The notes under the pieces are model-generated. The model saw nothing but the letters and a program-made list of their open reading frames with translations. It was not told where the DNA came from and did not search any database. The position numbers and the translations under genes were made by a program. A DNA stretch of 64,000 nt from Streptacidiphilus rugosus AM-16 (GTDB lineage Bacteria; Actinomycetota; Actinomycetes; Streptomycetales; Streptomycetaceae), in NCBI RefSeq assembly GCF_000744655.1, contig NZ_JQMJ01000001.1, forward strand, positions 372,001-436,000. The letters run 5' to 3'. This document shows, piece by piece, positions 33,435 to 42,158 of the stretch. Position 1 is the first letter of the stretch. Each line of letters begins with the position of its first letter.

Positions 33435-33908
33435 ATGAGCCAACACCCCGCGCCGCCTGCTGCTCCCGTCGACCTCGACCAGCTCCAGCTCGACGGGCTC
33501 CTCTGCCTCGCAGTCCACTCCACGGCGCGTGCTTTCGACCGGGTCTACCGCCGCCTGCTGGAGGACCTGGACCTGACGTACCCCCAGTACCTGGTGATGG
33601 CAGCGCTGTGGCGGCACGGCCCGCTCCCGGTCAAACGGCTGGGCGAGTTGCTGCGCCTCGACTACGGCACCATGTCACCGCTGCTGAAGCGGCTCGAGGC
33701 CGCCGGCCTGGTCGCGCGCCGACGGGACCCACGCGACGAGCGGTCCGTCCTGGTCGAGCCCACTGCCGAAGGCACTCGACTTAAGGACCGGGGGAGGGAG
33801 GTGCCCTTGCGCCTCGCCCGGGCCACCGGCCTCACCTCGCAGCAGGCGGCCGATCTGCACGCCCAGCTCGCGCACCTCACGGCTGCGCTCGACGCCTCCA
33901 CGGCCTGA
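33435..33908 (+). CDS. ohrR: OhrR, MarR-family peroxide-sensing repressor
   Basis: 157 residues. A redox cysteine, Cys24 (DGLLCLAVHSTARAFDR), sits at the position used by OhrR to sense organic hydroperoxides. A winged helix follows: TYPQYLVMAALWRHGPLPVK, LGELLRLDYGTMSPLLKRLE and the wing RRRDPRDERSVLVEPT. Oxidation of the Cys should release DNA and de-repress the divergent ohr gene. The ATG at 33435 fits family length; a GTG at 33378 would add 19 residues overlapping the operator region. Confidence 0.87.
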   Translation: MSQHPAPPAAPVDLDQLQLDGLLCLAVHSTARAFDRVYRRLLEDLDLTYPQYLVMAALWRHGPLPVKRLGELLRLDYGTMSPLLKRLEAAGLVARRRDPRDERSVLVEPTAEGTRLKDRGREVPLRLARATGLTSQQAADLHAQLAHLTAALDASTA

Positions 33909-34208
33909 CGGGCCAGGGCGCGGCAGGGACACGGGGCAGGCGTCGCGAGCCGTCGTCCGCACGGGAGATGCTCCGGGGCCGTGACCGGGATGCGGCCTTC
34001 CATGGCGCGTACACGTCTATTACCGTGGAGTAGCCCGAGGGGCCGCTTCCCCCAGCGGACCCCAGACCGGGCTGTGCTGACGCGTCAGCACGGTGCGGGC
34101 CACTGCTACCCCCGTGGTGGCTCGCACCATCGGACGATCGCGCCCGCCTTCCCTCGACACCGCCCGGCAGAGGCGGAAGCCCCTCGCGCCGAGATCACCG
34201 GCGGCGGG
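33909..34208. other. Intergenic region, nothing recognised
   Basis: 300 bp between the convergent ohrR and GAF-protein genes. No gene, strong hairpin or repeat is evident. Confidence 0.4.
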
Positions 34209-35318
34209 CTACGGCTCTTCGGCGGCGCGGCGGCGGGAGGCGATTTCCAGTGCCAGCGCCGCGTGGTCGGCGAACGCCTGCAGAGGCGTCGTCTCCTCGG
34301 GTGTGAAGGGATGGCCTCCCGTGCGACGGGCGATCAGGAGGACGCCGCGGGGCTGGCAGGTACCGCTACCGAGCGGGGCGGCGACGGCGGGGCCGAAGCC
34401 CTGCCAGCGCGGCAGTCCGGTGATGATGCGGGGGTCCTGGCTCACATCCGTGCTGGTGGCCGTGCGGCCCCCGGTGAACGCGGCCCCCAGGAAGGTTCCT
34501 TCCAGGGGCAGCAGCAGGCCGCGGTGCTCCTCGGCGTCCAGGCCTTCGGCGTACTGCACAAAGAGGCCGTGTCCGGGAGTGGGCAGCGGTACCGCGATGG
34601 CTCCCAGGTCCGCCGCGAGGATCTCCAGGCAGGCCCGGACCAGGTCGCCGAGCACGTTCTGCTCGGGGGTGCCGGACAGCAGACGGCAGGTGATCCTGCT
34701 GCTGGCCTGCAGCCACCGGTCGCGCACCCAGGCCGTCCGGTGCAGGCGGGCGTGGTCGATTGCGACCCCGGCGGCGGCGGCGAGGACCCGCAGCACCGAC
34801 TCGTCCTCGGCGTCGAACGGGGTGCCCCCGTGCTTCTCGGTGAGATAGAGATTGCCGACGATCTCGTTGCGAATCCGGATCGGGGTGCCGAGGAAATCGT
34901 GCATGGGCGGGTGATGGGTGGGGAATCCCACGGACGCCGGATCGGCCGTGAGGTCGAGGAGGTGCAGTGGCTCGGGCTGGCTCAGCAGCCCACCGGGGAC
35001 GCCGTGCCCGGACGGGAACGGTCCGATCGCCGTCACCTGAGCGGCGGTAACTCCCGTGAAGAGGAAATTGGTCAGCTTCCGGTCGTCGCCGACCACGCCC
35101 AGGGCGCCGTAGCGGGCGTCCACCAGCGCCGCAGCGGACTCGACGATCTGCTGCAAAGCGGTGTCTAGCTCGAGCGCCGGTCCCAGTGACAGGACAGCTT
35201 CCAGGAGGCTGCGGAGCCGGTCCCTGGTGCCGCGTGCCTGGTCCAGGCGTGTCTGCAGCTGTGCCGACAGCCGGTCGGAGCGCAGCTGTGAGAACTTCGG
35301 CGACGGCTCCTCCGGCAT
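34209..35318 (-). CDS. Tandem GAF-domain sensor protein, lacking a kinase domain
   Basis: 369 residues from ATG 35318, with GGAGGAGG upstream. The first GAF domain (about 45-195: LEAVLSLGPALELDTALQQI, LVDARYGALGVVGDD, FLGTPIRIRNEIVGNLYLTE) and the second GAF (about 215-360) closely follow the layout of DevS/DosS-type sensor kinases. The protein ends at ALEIASRRRAAEEP, exactly where the dimerisation/phospho-acceptor helix would start. So it is either a kinase that lost its catalytic part or a stand-alone GAF sensor. It is divergent from a CBS-pair gene of the kind found in hypoxia/dormancy regulons. Confidence 0.8.
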   Translation of the reverse strand: MPEEPSPKFSQLRSDRLSAQLQTRLDQARGTRDRLRSLLEAVLSLGPALELDTALQQIVESAAALVDARYGALGVVGDDRKLTNFLFTGVTAAQVTAIGPFPSGHGVPGGLLSQPEPLHLLDLTADPASVGFPTHHPPMHDFLGTPIRIRNEIVGNLYLTEKHGGTPFDAEDESVLRVLAAAAGVAIDHARLHRTAWVRDRWLQASSRITCRLLSGTPEQNVLGDLVRACLEILAADLGAIAVPLPTPGHGLFVQYAEGLDAEEHRGLLLPLEGTFLGAAFTGGRTATSTDVSQDPRIITGLPRWQGFGPAVAAPLGSGTCQPRGVLLIARRTGGHPFTPEETTPLQAFADHAALALEIASRRRAAEEP

Positions 35319-35523
35319 GGCCTCCTCCGCCGCTGTGGTCGGTCCACCCTGAAGCCAGATTAGTCCTACCGGACGGCACCGGCGGGGTCCGTCGCCGGCG
35401 GCTGCTTCCGTCGAGCGGCGCGGAGGGCGCCTGCCTAAGGTGAGAGCGACGGCTACCGGACCGGACGATTCGACCGCAGCCGAGCGGTCGGACGGCTCCG
35501 CGCCCCGTCGTGGGAGGTCAGCC

Positions 35524-35958
35524 ATGACCAGTGCACGTGACGTGATGCACGCAGGCGCGTTCTGCGTGGGTGAGGACGAGTCCCTTCTCGACGCAGCCCG
35601 GATGATGCGCGACCAGGGCGTGGGGGCGCTCCCGATCTGCGGGCAGGACCAGAAACTCAAGGGCATCATCACCGACCGCGACATCGTCATTCGTTGCCTG
35701 GCCGAGGGCAAGAACCCCACCTCCATGAAGGCCCGCGAACTCGCCGGGCACCTGCACTGCGTGCGGGCGGACGACGACATCGACACCGTGCTGCGCAAAA
35801 TGGAGCAGCACCAGATCCGCCGCATCCCCGTGATCGACGGCGACCGTCTCGTCGGCATGATCAGCGAGGTCGACCTGGCCACCGGACACCGCGAGGGACA
35901 GCGACTCACCGACGAGCAGATCCTGGAGTTCATGGACAAGATGTACGTCAAGGCCTAA
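35524..35958 (+). CDS. CBS-pair domain protein
   Basis: 144 residues from ATG 35524 (GGGAGG six bases upstream). Two CBS motifs: ARDVMHAGAFCVGEDES ... IITDRDIVIRCLAEGKN and ARELAGHLHCVRADDDI ... IRRIPVIDGDRLVGMISEVD, forming a Bateman module that binds adenine nucleotides. There is no fused enzyme. Such stand-alone proteins are common in actinobacterial dormancy (DosR-type) sets. A strong terminator follows. Confidence 0.87.
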   Translation: MTSARDVMHAGAFCVGEDESLLDAARMMRDQGVGALPICGQDQKLKGIITDRDIVIRCLAEGKNPTSMKARELAGHLHCVRADDDIDTVLRKMEQHQIRRIPVIDGDRLVGMISEVDLATGHREGQRLTDEQILEFMDKMYVKA

Positions 35959-35973
35959 CCCCTGCTGACGGCT

Positions 35974-36025
35974 CCGTGCCGGTCCCGGCCGGCGACTGAA
36001 GGGGGCCCGGCCGGGACCGGCACGG
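35974..36025. terminator. Strong hairpin terminator after the CBS gene
   Basis: A 19-bp perfect stem (ccgtgccggtcccggccgg / ccggccgggaccggcacgg) with a 14-base loop begins 15 bp after the CBS stop codon. Confidence 0.8.
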
Positions 36026-36084
36026 GGCTGGATGGCTGTCCTTTGGGGCGATCCGTTCGCCCCTCTGATGCGCAGACTCGGGGC

Positions 36085-36342
36085 ATGGCGAAGTGGTCAT
36101 GGGATGCCCGGGGCGCGACGGTGGCGGGTGTCACCGTCAGTGTTCGTGCGCTCCTCGCTGCGGCGACCGGATCCGCGGTCGTGTGGTTCGTGCTGATGAA
36201 CACCGCAATGGTGGACATCCACCTGTGGGGCGTCTGCACGGTCAGGGTGCGGCTATGGGCGCTGCTCGCCGGGCTCCCGCTGGCCGGGGCCATCGGCTGC
36301 TCGCTGATCAGGCGCCGGCTGGGGGGTTCGCGAAGTGAGTAG
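36085..36342 (+). CDS. LapA-like small membrane protein
   Basis: 85 residues from ATG 36085; an ATG at 36043 is possible. Two helices: LLAAATGSAVVWFVLMNTAM and LWALLAGLPLAGAIGCSLIR, joined by VDIHLWGVCTVRVR. This is the FxxxNxxxVxxHLxG arrangement of LapA/DUF1049 proteins, which are small inner-membrane proteins involved in envelope assembly in other bacteria. The C-terminus is basic (RRRLGGSR), placing it inside the cell. Confidence 0.6.
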   Translation: MAKWSWDARGATVAGVTVSVRALLAAATGSAVVWFVLMNTAMVDIHLWGVCTVRVRLWALLAGLPLAGAIGCSLIRRRLGGSRSE

Positions 36343-36422
36343 CCAGGAACTGAGGCTGCCGCACCGGGGCGTACTCCGGCCGGACCAACGCTGGTCGAAC
36401 CGGCCGGGGCGCGGTGGTGGGT

Positions 36423-37085
36423 TCACGGCCGCCTGAACGCGAGTGTCATTCCGTCCGCCACGGTGAGCAGCACCGCGTCGACCCGCGCATCGGATCTGAC
36501 GATGTCGTTGAACGCCTGGATGGCGGCCGCGTCGCCGACCGCCCAAGAGTTCACGACCTCCCCCGAGTACAGCGTGTTGTCGATGGCGATGAGCCCGCCC
36601 GGGCGGGTGCGACGCACGATTTCCTCCCAGTAGACCGGATAGCTGATCTTGTCGGCGTCGATGAACGACATGTCGATCCATGGCTCGTCGGGCAAGGACC
36701 GAAGCGTTTCCACCGCTGGCGCCAGCCTGAGATCGATCTTTTTTGCGACGCCCGCCTCGGCCCACGCCTCGCGGGCCACATCGGTCCATTCCCGGGAGAT
36801 GTCGCAAGCGGTCAACTTCCCGTCCTCAGGCATGGCCAAGGCCATGGACAAGGCGGACAGGCCGGTGAAGGTCCCCACTTCGACGATTCTGCGGGCACCG
36901 GTCAGCCGGACCAGGAAAGCCAGAAAGGGCGCTTGCTCGGGAGCGATCTGCAGACGTGGGACCTCGGGGAAGCGGCTGCGGGTGGCCTCGACGAGATGCT
37001 GCTGCACAGGATGAAGCGACGGGTTGTGGCTGAGGACGTAGTCGTAGAGCTCGGGTGTGAGAGGAGGACCCTTGGGCTCGGCCAT
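36423..37085 (-). CDS. Family 3 SAM-dependent O-methyltransferase
   Basis: 220 residues from ATG 37085 (AGGGAA upstream). A CCoAOMT-type fold: ARRIVEVGTFTGLSALSMAL (SAM motif I), MSFIDADKISYPVYWEEI (metal-binding Asp and motif around the catalytic Asp-Lys), and IAIDNTLYSGEVVN (second metal-ligand segment). It should methylate a catechol or a hydroxylated phenylpropanoid-type acceptor in a divalent-metal-dependent way. The natural substrate in this organism is unknown. It is convergent with the LapA-like gene. Confidence 0.88.
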   Translation of the reverse strand: MAEPKGPPLTPELYDYVLSHNPSLHPVQQHLVEATRSRFPEVPRLQIAPEQAPFLAFLVRLTGARRIVEVGTFTGLSALSMALAMPEDGKLTACDISREWTDVAREAWAEAGVAKKIDLRLAPAVETLRSLPDEPWIDMSFIDADKISYPVYWEEIVRRTRPGGLIAIDNTLYSGEVVNSWAVGDAAAIQAFNDIVRSDARVDAVLLTVADGMTLAFRRP

Positions 37086-37354
37086 CACTGTTCCCTTCTC
37101 TGCATCTTCTGTCCCGGGCGAAGCACGGGGCTGCCTTGGACTGCAATCCCCCTCCGTGTTGTCCGAGTATGTCCGGTGAATCCGCTCCGCTTCGCCGGGC
37201 ATGAACATGACCGGTAGTGGGGCAGCGGACCGAGGCGCCGAACCTGTGCCCCTGCCGCCACTATCAAGGCTGTCCAGCATGCGCGGCGCGGCTGCCGCCG
37301 GGCTCCGTGGCACGGGAAGACCGACGAGGCGGGGACCTCAGACGGGTTCCGATC

Positions 37355-37753
37355 TCAGCGCCCGATCTGCTCCAGACGGCGGAACCGGGCCGCGGACCAG
37401 GTGGCGTCCAGCGACACGAGGCTGACACCGTGCCAGCCCAGTTCGACGAAGGCGGGCATGAGGGTGTCGCGGCCGAGGTCGCTGACGCCGCCCTTGCGGT
37501 AGGCGATCCAGATCTTCGCCTGGTCGGGCGCGGACGCCAGCACGGCGGGAGCATCGCGGTGCAGTTCCACCGTGTCCTCGGCGAACAGCACGATCACGTC
37601 CGCGGGCTCTCCGCTGCCGCCGCGAGGCGTGAGCTGGAGGATGGTACCGGTCGGCAGGGGAGTGAGTACGGGCGGTTCGCTGTCCGGCGCGTTGACGACG
37701 GTCAGCACGGATCCGGGTTTGACCCCGACCTTCTCAGCTGCTGTTTTCGGCAT
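37355..37753 (-). CDS. DUF3052-like protein
   Basis: 132 residues. AAEKVGVKPGSVLTVVNAPD, PADVIVLFAEDTVELHRDAP, KIWIAYRKGGVSDLGRDTL and VSLVSLDATWSAARFRRLE match the overall pattern of DUF3052 proteins of actinobacteria: KPG-NAP opening, a WVAYPK-like motif and a closing D-TWSALRF. No function is established. It is cytoplasmic and stands alone, divergent from tam. Confidence 0.7.
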   Translation of the reverse strand: MPKTAAEKVGVKPGSVLTVVNAPDSEPPVLTPLPTGTILQLTPRGGSGEPADVIVLFAEDTVELHRDAPAVLASAPDQAKIWIAYRKGGVSDLGRDTLMPAFVELGWHGVSLVSLDATWSAARFRRLEQIGR

Positions 37754-37880
37754 GCGGGGCTCTCTCTGCTCTGCTTTTCTGCGGGAGGGGCGGTGGCGGT
37801 GGGGTGGCGGCCCAGGGGTGGAGGAGGCCGCCGGGCCGTGTTCAGGTGGGAAGGACTCACCGAGACATCTTGGAGTGGCA

Positions 37881-38672
37881 ATGAGCTCCGTACGCTGGGA
37901 TCCCGGGCAATACCTGCGTTTCGCCAACGAACGTACTCGACCGCTGCATGACCTGCTGGCTCGGGTCCCCGTACTTCCCCGCGAACCGGCTTCCACGATC
38001 TTGGACATGGGGTGCGGGCCGGGCAATTCCACACAGGTGCTTCGGCGGCGCTGGCCCGAGGCACGGATCATCGCGGTCGACAGCTCGACCGACATGCTCG
38101 CCGCCGCCCGAACAGCGGGTGAGCCGACCGCCGACTACGTGCTCGCCGACGCCCGGCAGTTCGATGTCGCCGCCGTGATGCCCGACCTGATCGTCAGCAA
38201 CGCGATGCTGCATTGGGTCCCCGACCACCGCGAGCTCCTTCTCCGCTGGGCGGCCGCTCTGCGTCCGGGCGCAAGCCTCGCTGTGCAGGTTCCCGGTAAC
38301 TTCACCGCGCCGAACCACACCCTGCTTGCCGGGCTCACCCGCACGCGGCGCTGGAACAGGGTCCTCAGCGGGATCATGGATGGATTCAGCGTCATCGAGC
38401 CGGCCGAGTACGTGGAGACCCTGGCCGGCGCCGACTGCACGGTCGACGCCTGGGAGACCACCTACAGCATTTTGCTCTCCGGCCCCGACGCTGTCCTCGA
38501 ATGGGCGATGGGGACCGGTCTGCGGCCCGTGCTCACCCGGCTGGACGACCCCGAAGAACGGGACCGCTTCCTTGCGGCATACAGCGCCCTGCTGCGCGAT
38601 GCCTACCCGGTTGGCCCGCATGGCACCGTCTTTCCGTTCCGGCGGATCTTCGCCGTGGCCACCCGCCGATAG
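37881..38672 (+). CDS. tam: Trans-aconitate 2-methyltransferase
   Basis: 263 residues from ATG 37881 (GGAG upstream). The opening SSVRWDPGQYLRFANERTRP, the SAM site ILDMGCGPGNSTQVLRRRWP, an acidic VDSSTDMLAAART and SNAMLHWVPDHRELL are characteristic of Tam. The enzyme methyl-esterifies trans-aconitate, an inhibitor of the TCA-cycle enzyme aconitase. Length is normal for the family. Confidence 0.88.
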   Translation: MSSVRWDPGQYLRFANERTRPLHDLLARVPVLPREPASTILDMGCGPGNSTQVLRRRWPEARIIAVDSSTDMLAAARTAGEPTADYVLADARQFDVAAVMPDLIVSNAMLHWVPDHRELLLRWAAALRPGASLAVQVPGNFTAPNHTLLAGLTRTRRWNRVLSGIMDGFSVIEPAEYVETLAGADCTVDAWETTYSILLSGPDAVLEWAMGTGLRPVLTRLDDPEERDRFLAAYSALLRDAYPVGPHGTVFPFRRIFAVATRR

Positions 38673-38680
38673 CCGATAGT

Positions 38681-38716
38681 GCCCTGGGCGGGACGCGGCC
38701 GCGGCGCCCAGGGGGC
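38681..38716. terminator. Possible terminator after tam
   Basis: gccctgggcg and cgcccagggg form an imperfect 9-10 bp stem with a GC-rich loop, nine bases past the tam stop. Confidence 0.45.
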
Positions 38717-38780
38717 TGTTGCCGCACTCGGATGAACGGCGGCCACGCCTGCCTCTTCCGGCCGGAGACTGAGGGGGCGG

Positions 38781-41700
38781 GTGCCGCGGATGCGCCGGCC
38801 AAGAGCGCGGAATACCCTCGAAAGGAGTTTGCAAGATGGCGGTGATGCAGTGCCCACACATGGCGTGCCTGCGCGTCCAGGTAGTCCTGCATCCGACGGG
38901 CCGGCCGGGCATGTACCCGTGCCAGGGGATGAGCCGTCCGGGGTGGACTTGCCAAGGGCGTCGTGGTGGGGCACGGAGTTCGTCGGGCGGGGCGCTGAAC
39001 TGGCCCAGTTGGATCACTGTGCGGCGCAGGCCGTGGGTGGCGTCCCCTGGGTCGTGGCCCTGGAGGGTGAGGCGGGAATCGGCAAGACCGCGCTGGTCCG
39101 CTACTTCCTCGGCCACAGCGGTCACAGCTTCCGGACCTGCTGGGCTTCCGGCGACATGGCCGAAATCGACCTGTCCTACGGAGCCCTCGATCAGCTTCTG
39201 CGCCAGCTTCCGCCCGGCACGCCCGGCCTGCGGGAGCTATTGGCAGCCCTCGGCCCACGCGCCACACCCATAGCCGTCGGAGCCGACCTTCTGGCCGTGC
39301 TCGCCGCCGCGAGCGACGACAAACCCTTGGCCCTCGTCCTCGATGACCTTCCGCTGGTCGACCATCTGTCTCGTCAGGTCCTCGCCTTCATTCTTCGCCG
39401 CCTCTGGAGCGAACCCATCCTCCTCGTCGCCACCGCCCGCACCAACGACGGCGACCGGCAGGGCATCACCGAGCCGGATACCACCAAGCGCGCCCATGGC
39501 AGGGACGGCGCCACGTCGGCCACCGGTGCGGTCGCCTTCGACGGCGCTGCCACGGTGAACAGTGGCCTGCTCGGCGACCATTGGAGCAGTCTGTGGCGAA
39601 GCGTCGAGCATGTCACGACCCTGCACCTCACGGGCTTGGCCGCCGCCGAGACCGACGGTGTGGCCGAAGCCGCCGGCGCGACCAGCTTGAGCCGCGCAGC
39701 CCTTGACCGTCTCTGGCAGCACACCGGCGGTCACCCGCTCCACCTGCATTCGCTCCTCACCGAAGTACCCAGAGCCGCACTGGCCGACATGGGCCGGCCG
39801 CTCCCCGTCCCCTCTACCCTGGGTGCGGTCGTCCAGCAGACCCTCAACCACCTCCCCGCCGATGCCCGCCACCTCGTGGAAGCACTCGCCGTACTCGACA
39901 CCTCGGTGCCACTGACCCTGGCCGGCCAGCTCGCCGCCGTCGACGACCCCACCCGTGCGCTCGGACCGCTTCTGGCCGCAGGGTTGGTCTCCTGGGACCC
40001 CACCGATCCCATCCCCCCTCTGCAAATCCACCACTCGCTCCAGCGCGACGCTATCTATCAGGCCATCAGCCCCGTCCGACGGGTGGTTCTCCACGAGGCG
40101 GCCGCCGGCCTCGTCCCCCCCGACCAGGCATGGGCCCACAAGGTGGCCGCTGCGACGGCCACTGATCCTGATCTCGCCGACCAACTCGCGCAGGAGGCGG
40201 CCCGGCAAGCAGCCGACTCGCGCTTCGAACGGGCCAGCACTTTGGAGCTGTGGGCAGCTGACCTCTCACCCGCCCGCGACGGCTACGAAGCACACCTACT
40301 CGCAGCCACCGCCTATCTCCTCGGGGGCTACGCCTACAAGCGTGCGAGTACGCTGCGCAGCGCCCTCGAAGGCTGTGCGCCTACCCCCCTGCGCGATACG
40401 CTCCTTGGTCAACTGGCATCCATGTTCGGGGATTTCCCCACCGCCGAACACCACTTGACGCGCGCCCTTGCCGCTTCCCGCGACGAGGAGACCACGCTCC
40501 TGGCGGAAATCTTCCTGGGCGCGTTCCACGTCCTGCAAGTCGAAGGAGCCAAGGCCATCCCGATCCTGCACCACGCACTCCAACGGCTGCCAGCCGACAG
40601 CCCTGACGCCTACTACGCCTGGGGGCGGCTCGGCACCTCCGTGGGCTACACTGAGGGTCCCGCCGCTGGCCTGCGCGTCTTCGCTGAGGCCCACCTTCCC
40701 GACGCTGCGGCTAGTGTCCCGCCCAGTGCCAGCGCTGTTCTGCGGTACCGCGGCACCCTGCGGGTGCGAGCCGGCCGACTCCAGGCCGGCTCCGACGACC
40801 TCACCACCCTCATCGCACGGGAACAGACCACCGATGGCATTCCCATCTACGTGCTGGAGTACTACCTACTCGCCTTCGCGCGCTACCTCGCCGGATACTG
40901 GGACGACGCCCTGATCCGCGCTGATCAAACCGTGCTCGTAGCCGACACCACCGGGCAGTATTGGGGGATGTCACCGGCATACGCCGTGGCAGCGATGACG
41001 CATGCGCAGCAGGGCCACTGGGCCCAGGCCCAGGCCGCTCTGGCCGACTGCCGGTACTGGACTGCCACGGCCTTCCCGCGGCTCAACGGCATCTACCCGG
41101 TCTTCGCCGATGCCGTCATCGCCCACGCCCAGGGCGACCGCACCGCCACAGCAGACGCCCTGCGTGCCCTGGACGACTTCTCGACGGTCGCCCCCGGACT
41201 GCGCAGGGTCTGGGCCGCCCTGTGGCCGCCCCTCCTGGTGGAGTCGCTCACCGACTCCGACCATCCCGCCCTCTTGGATCTCCAGCGAGCCGAGGACGCC
41301 GTCGCCGAGTTCGACCGTGTCGCCCACGACGCCCCGGCTCTGGCCACCACCGCCTGCTGGTTGCACGGCCGCCTCGCCGCCGCCCGCCACGACACCGCCA
41401 CATCGCTCACCTGTTACCGAGCGGGTCTGGCGATCTCCGCAAGCGAAGGCGAGGACATCCCCTTGCATCGTGCCTTCCTCCACCACGACCTCGCCCGCCA
41501 ACTCCTGACCACGCGCACTCCCCGCGACCGCAACGACGCCGTCGACCATCTCCGACACGCCCACCGCGCCTACATCAGGTTCGGCGCCCATCCCTACGCC
41601 GAACGCGCCGCTGCCGACCTGGCGGCCCTCGGCGCGTCCGACTCGGCCTCCGCCCCTGAACGCGCCTCGACGGCGGCTCTCGCGCAACTGACCGAACGTG

Positions 41701-41897
41701 AGCAGGCCGTCGCGCACCTTGCGACCCAAGGGCTCACCAACCAGGAAATCGGTCACGAACTCTTCGTCAGCCCGAAAACCGTCGAATACCATCTGAGCCA
41801 CGTCTACGCGAAACTCAGCGTCGCCAATCGCCGCCAGCTCCGCAAGACGTTCGGCCCGCTGTCACCCACATCTGCTCGCCCGCTCTCCCGTCATTGA
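38781..41897 (+). CDS. LAL-type LuxR-family ATPase transcriptional regulator
   Basis: Up to 1038 residues from a GTG at 38781. A GTG at 38850 is an alternative, and a strong GAAAGGAG at 38819 precedes a different frame, so the start is uncertain. The N-terminal AAA/STAND ATPase has Walker A GEAGIGKTAL (~96-105) and Walker B LALVLDDLPLVD. A long TPR-like helical middle (about 400-950) follows. The C-terminal LuxR HTH reads LTEREQAVAHLATQGLTNQE, IGHELFVSPKTVEYHLSHVY. Such LALs activate nearby catabolic or antibiotic genes on sensing a signal. It lies 261 bp upstream of the Liv-type ABC operon on the same strand, which may be its target. Confidence 0.85.
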   Translation: MPRMRRPRARNTLERSLQDGGDAVPTHGVPARPGSPASDGPAGHVPVPGDEPSGVDLPRASWWGTEFVGRGAELAQLDHCAAQAVGGVPWVVALEGEAGIGKTALVRYFLGHSGHSFRTCWASGDMAEIDLSYGALDQLLRQLPPGTPGLRELLAALGPRATPIAVGADLLAVLAAASDDKPLALVLDDLPLVDHLSRQVLAFILRRLWSEPILLVATARTNDGDRQGITEPDTTKRAHGRDGATSATGAVAFDGAATVNSGLLGDHWSSLWRSVEHVTTLHLTGLAAAETDGVAEAAGATSLSRAALDRLWQHTGGHPLHLHSLLTEVPRAALADMGRPLPVPSTLGAVVQQTLNHLPADARHLVEALAVLDTSVPLTLAGQLAAVDDPTRALGPLLAAGLVSWDPTDPIPPLQIHHSLQRDAIYQAISPVRRVVLHEAAAGLVPPDQAWAHKVAAATATDPDLADQLAQEAARQAADSRFERASTLELWAADLSPARDGYEAHLLAATAYLLGGYAYKRASTLRSALEGCAPTPLRDTLLGQLASMFGDFPTAEHHLTRALAASRDEETTLLAEIFLGAFHVLQVEGAKAIPILHHALQRLPADSPDAYYAWGRLGTSVGYTEGPAAGLRVFAEAHLPDAAASVPPSASAVLRYRGTLRVRAGRLQAGSDDLTTLIAREQTTDGIPIYVLEYYLLAFARYLAGYWDDALIRADQTVLVADTTGQYWGMSPAYAVAAMTHAQQGHWAQAQAALADCRYWTATAFPRLNGIYPVFADAVIAHAQGDRTATADALRALDDFSTVAPGLRRVWAALWPPLLVESLTDSDHPALLDLQRAEDAVAEFDRVAHDAPALATTACWLHGRLAAARHDTATSLTCYRAGLAISASEGEDIPLHRAFLHHDLARQLLTTRTPRDRNDAVDHLRHAHRAYIRFGAHPYAERAAADLAALGASDSASAPERASTAALAQLTEREQAVAHLATQGLTNQEIGHELFVSPKTVEYHLSHVYAKLSVANRRQLRKTFGPLSPTSARPLSRH

Positions 41898-42158
41898 GCG
41901 ACCAGCCGGTCTGCGGGTGAAAGGCCTACCGCTCCGAACCGCCGCTGGCGCCGGTCTTCGCCGACCGGCATCACCGCCCACGGCCACAGGCGCGGCCGAA
42001 CCGGCCACCCCGCCCTCCTCCACTCGCACCGCTGTTCCGGGTCCGAAGGCAGTCCGTGCGTCGACCGGGCGAGTGATTGGCACCCGTAGACCGTTTGGGC
42101 CTGCCCTTCCGGGCGGACTAATCACCGAGCGCGAGATTCCGGCCGCCCTGGAGGCGTA

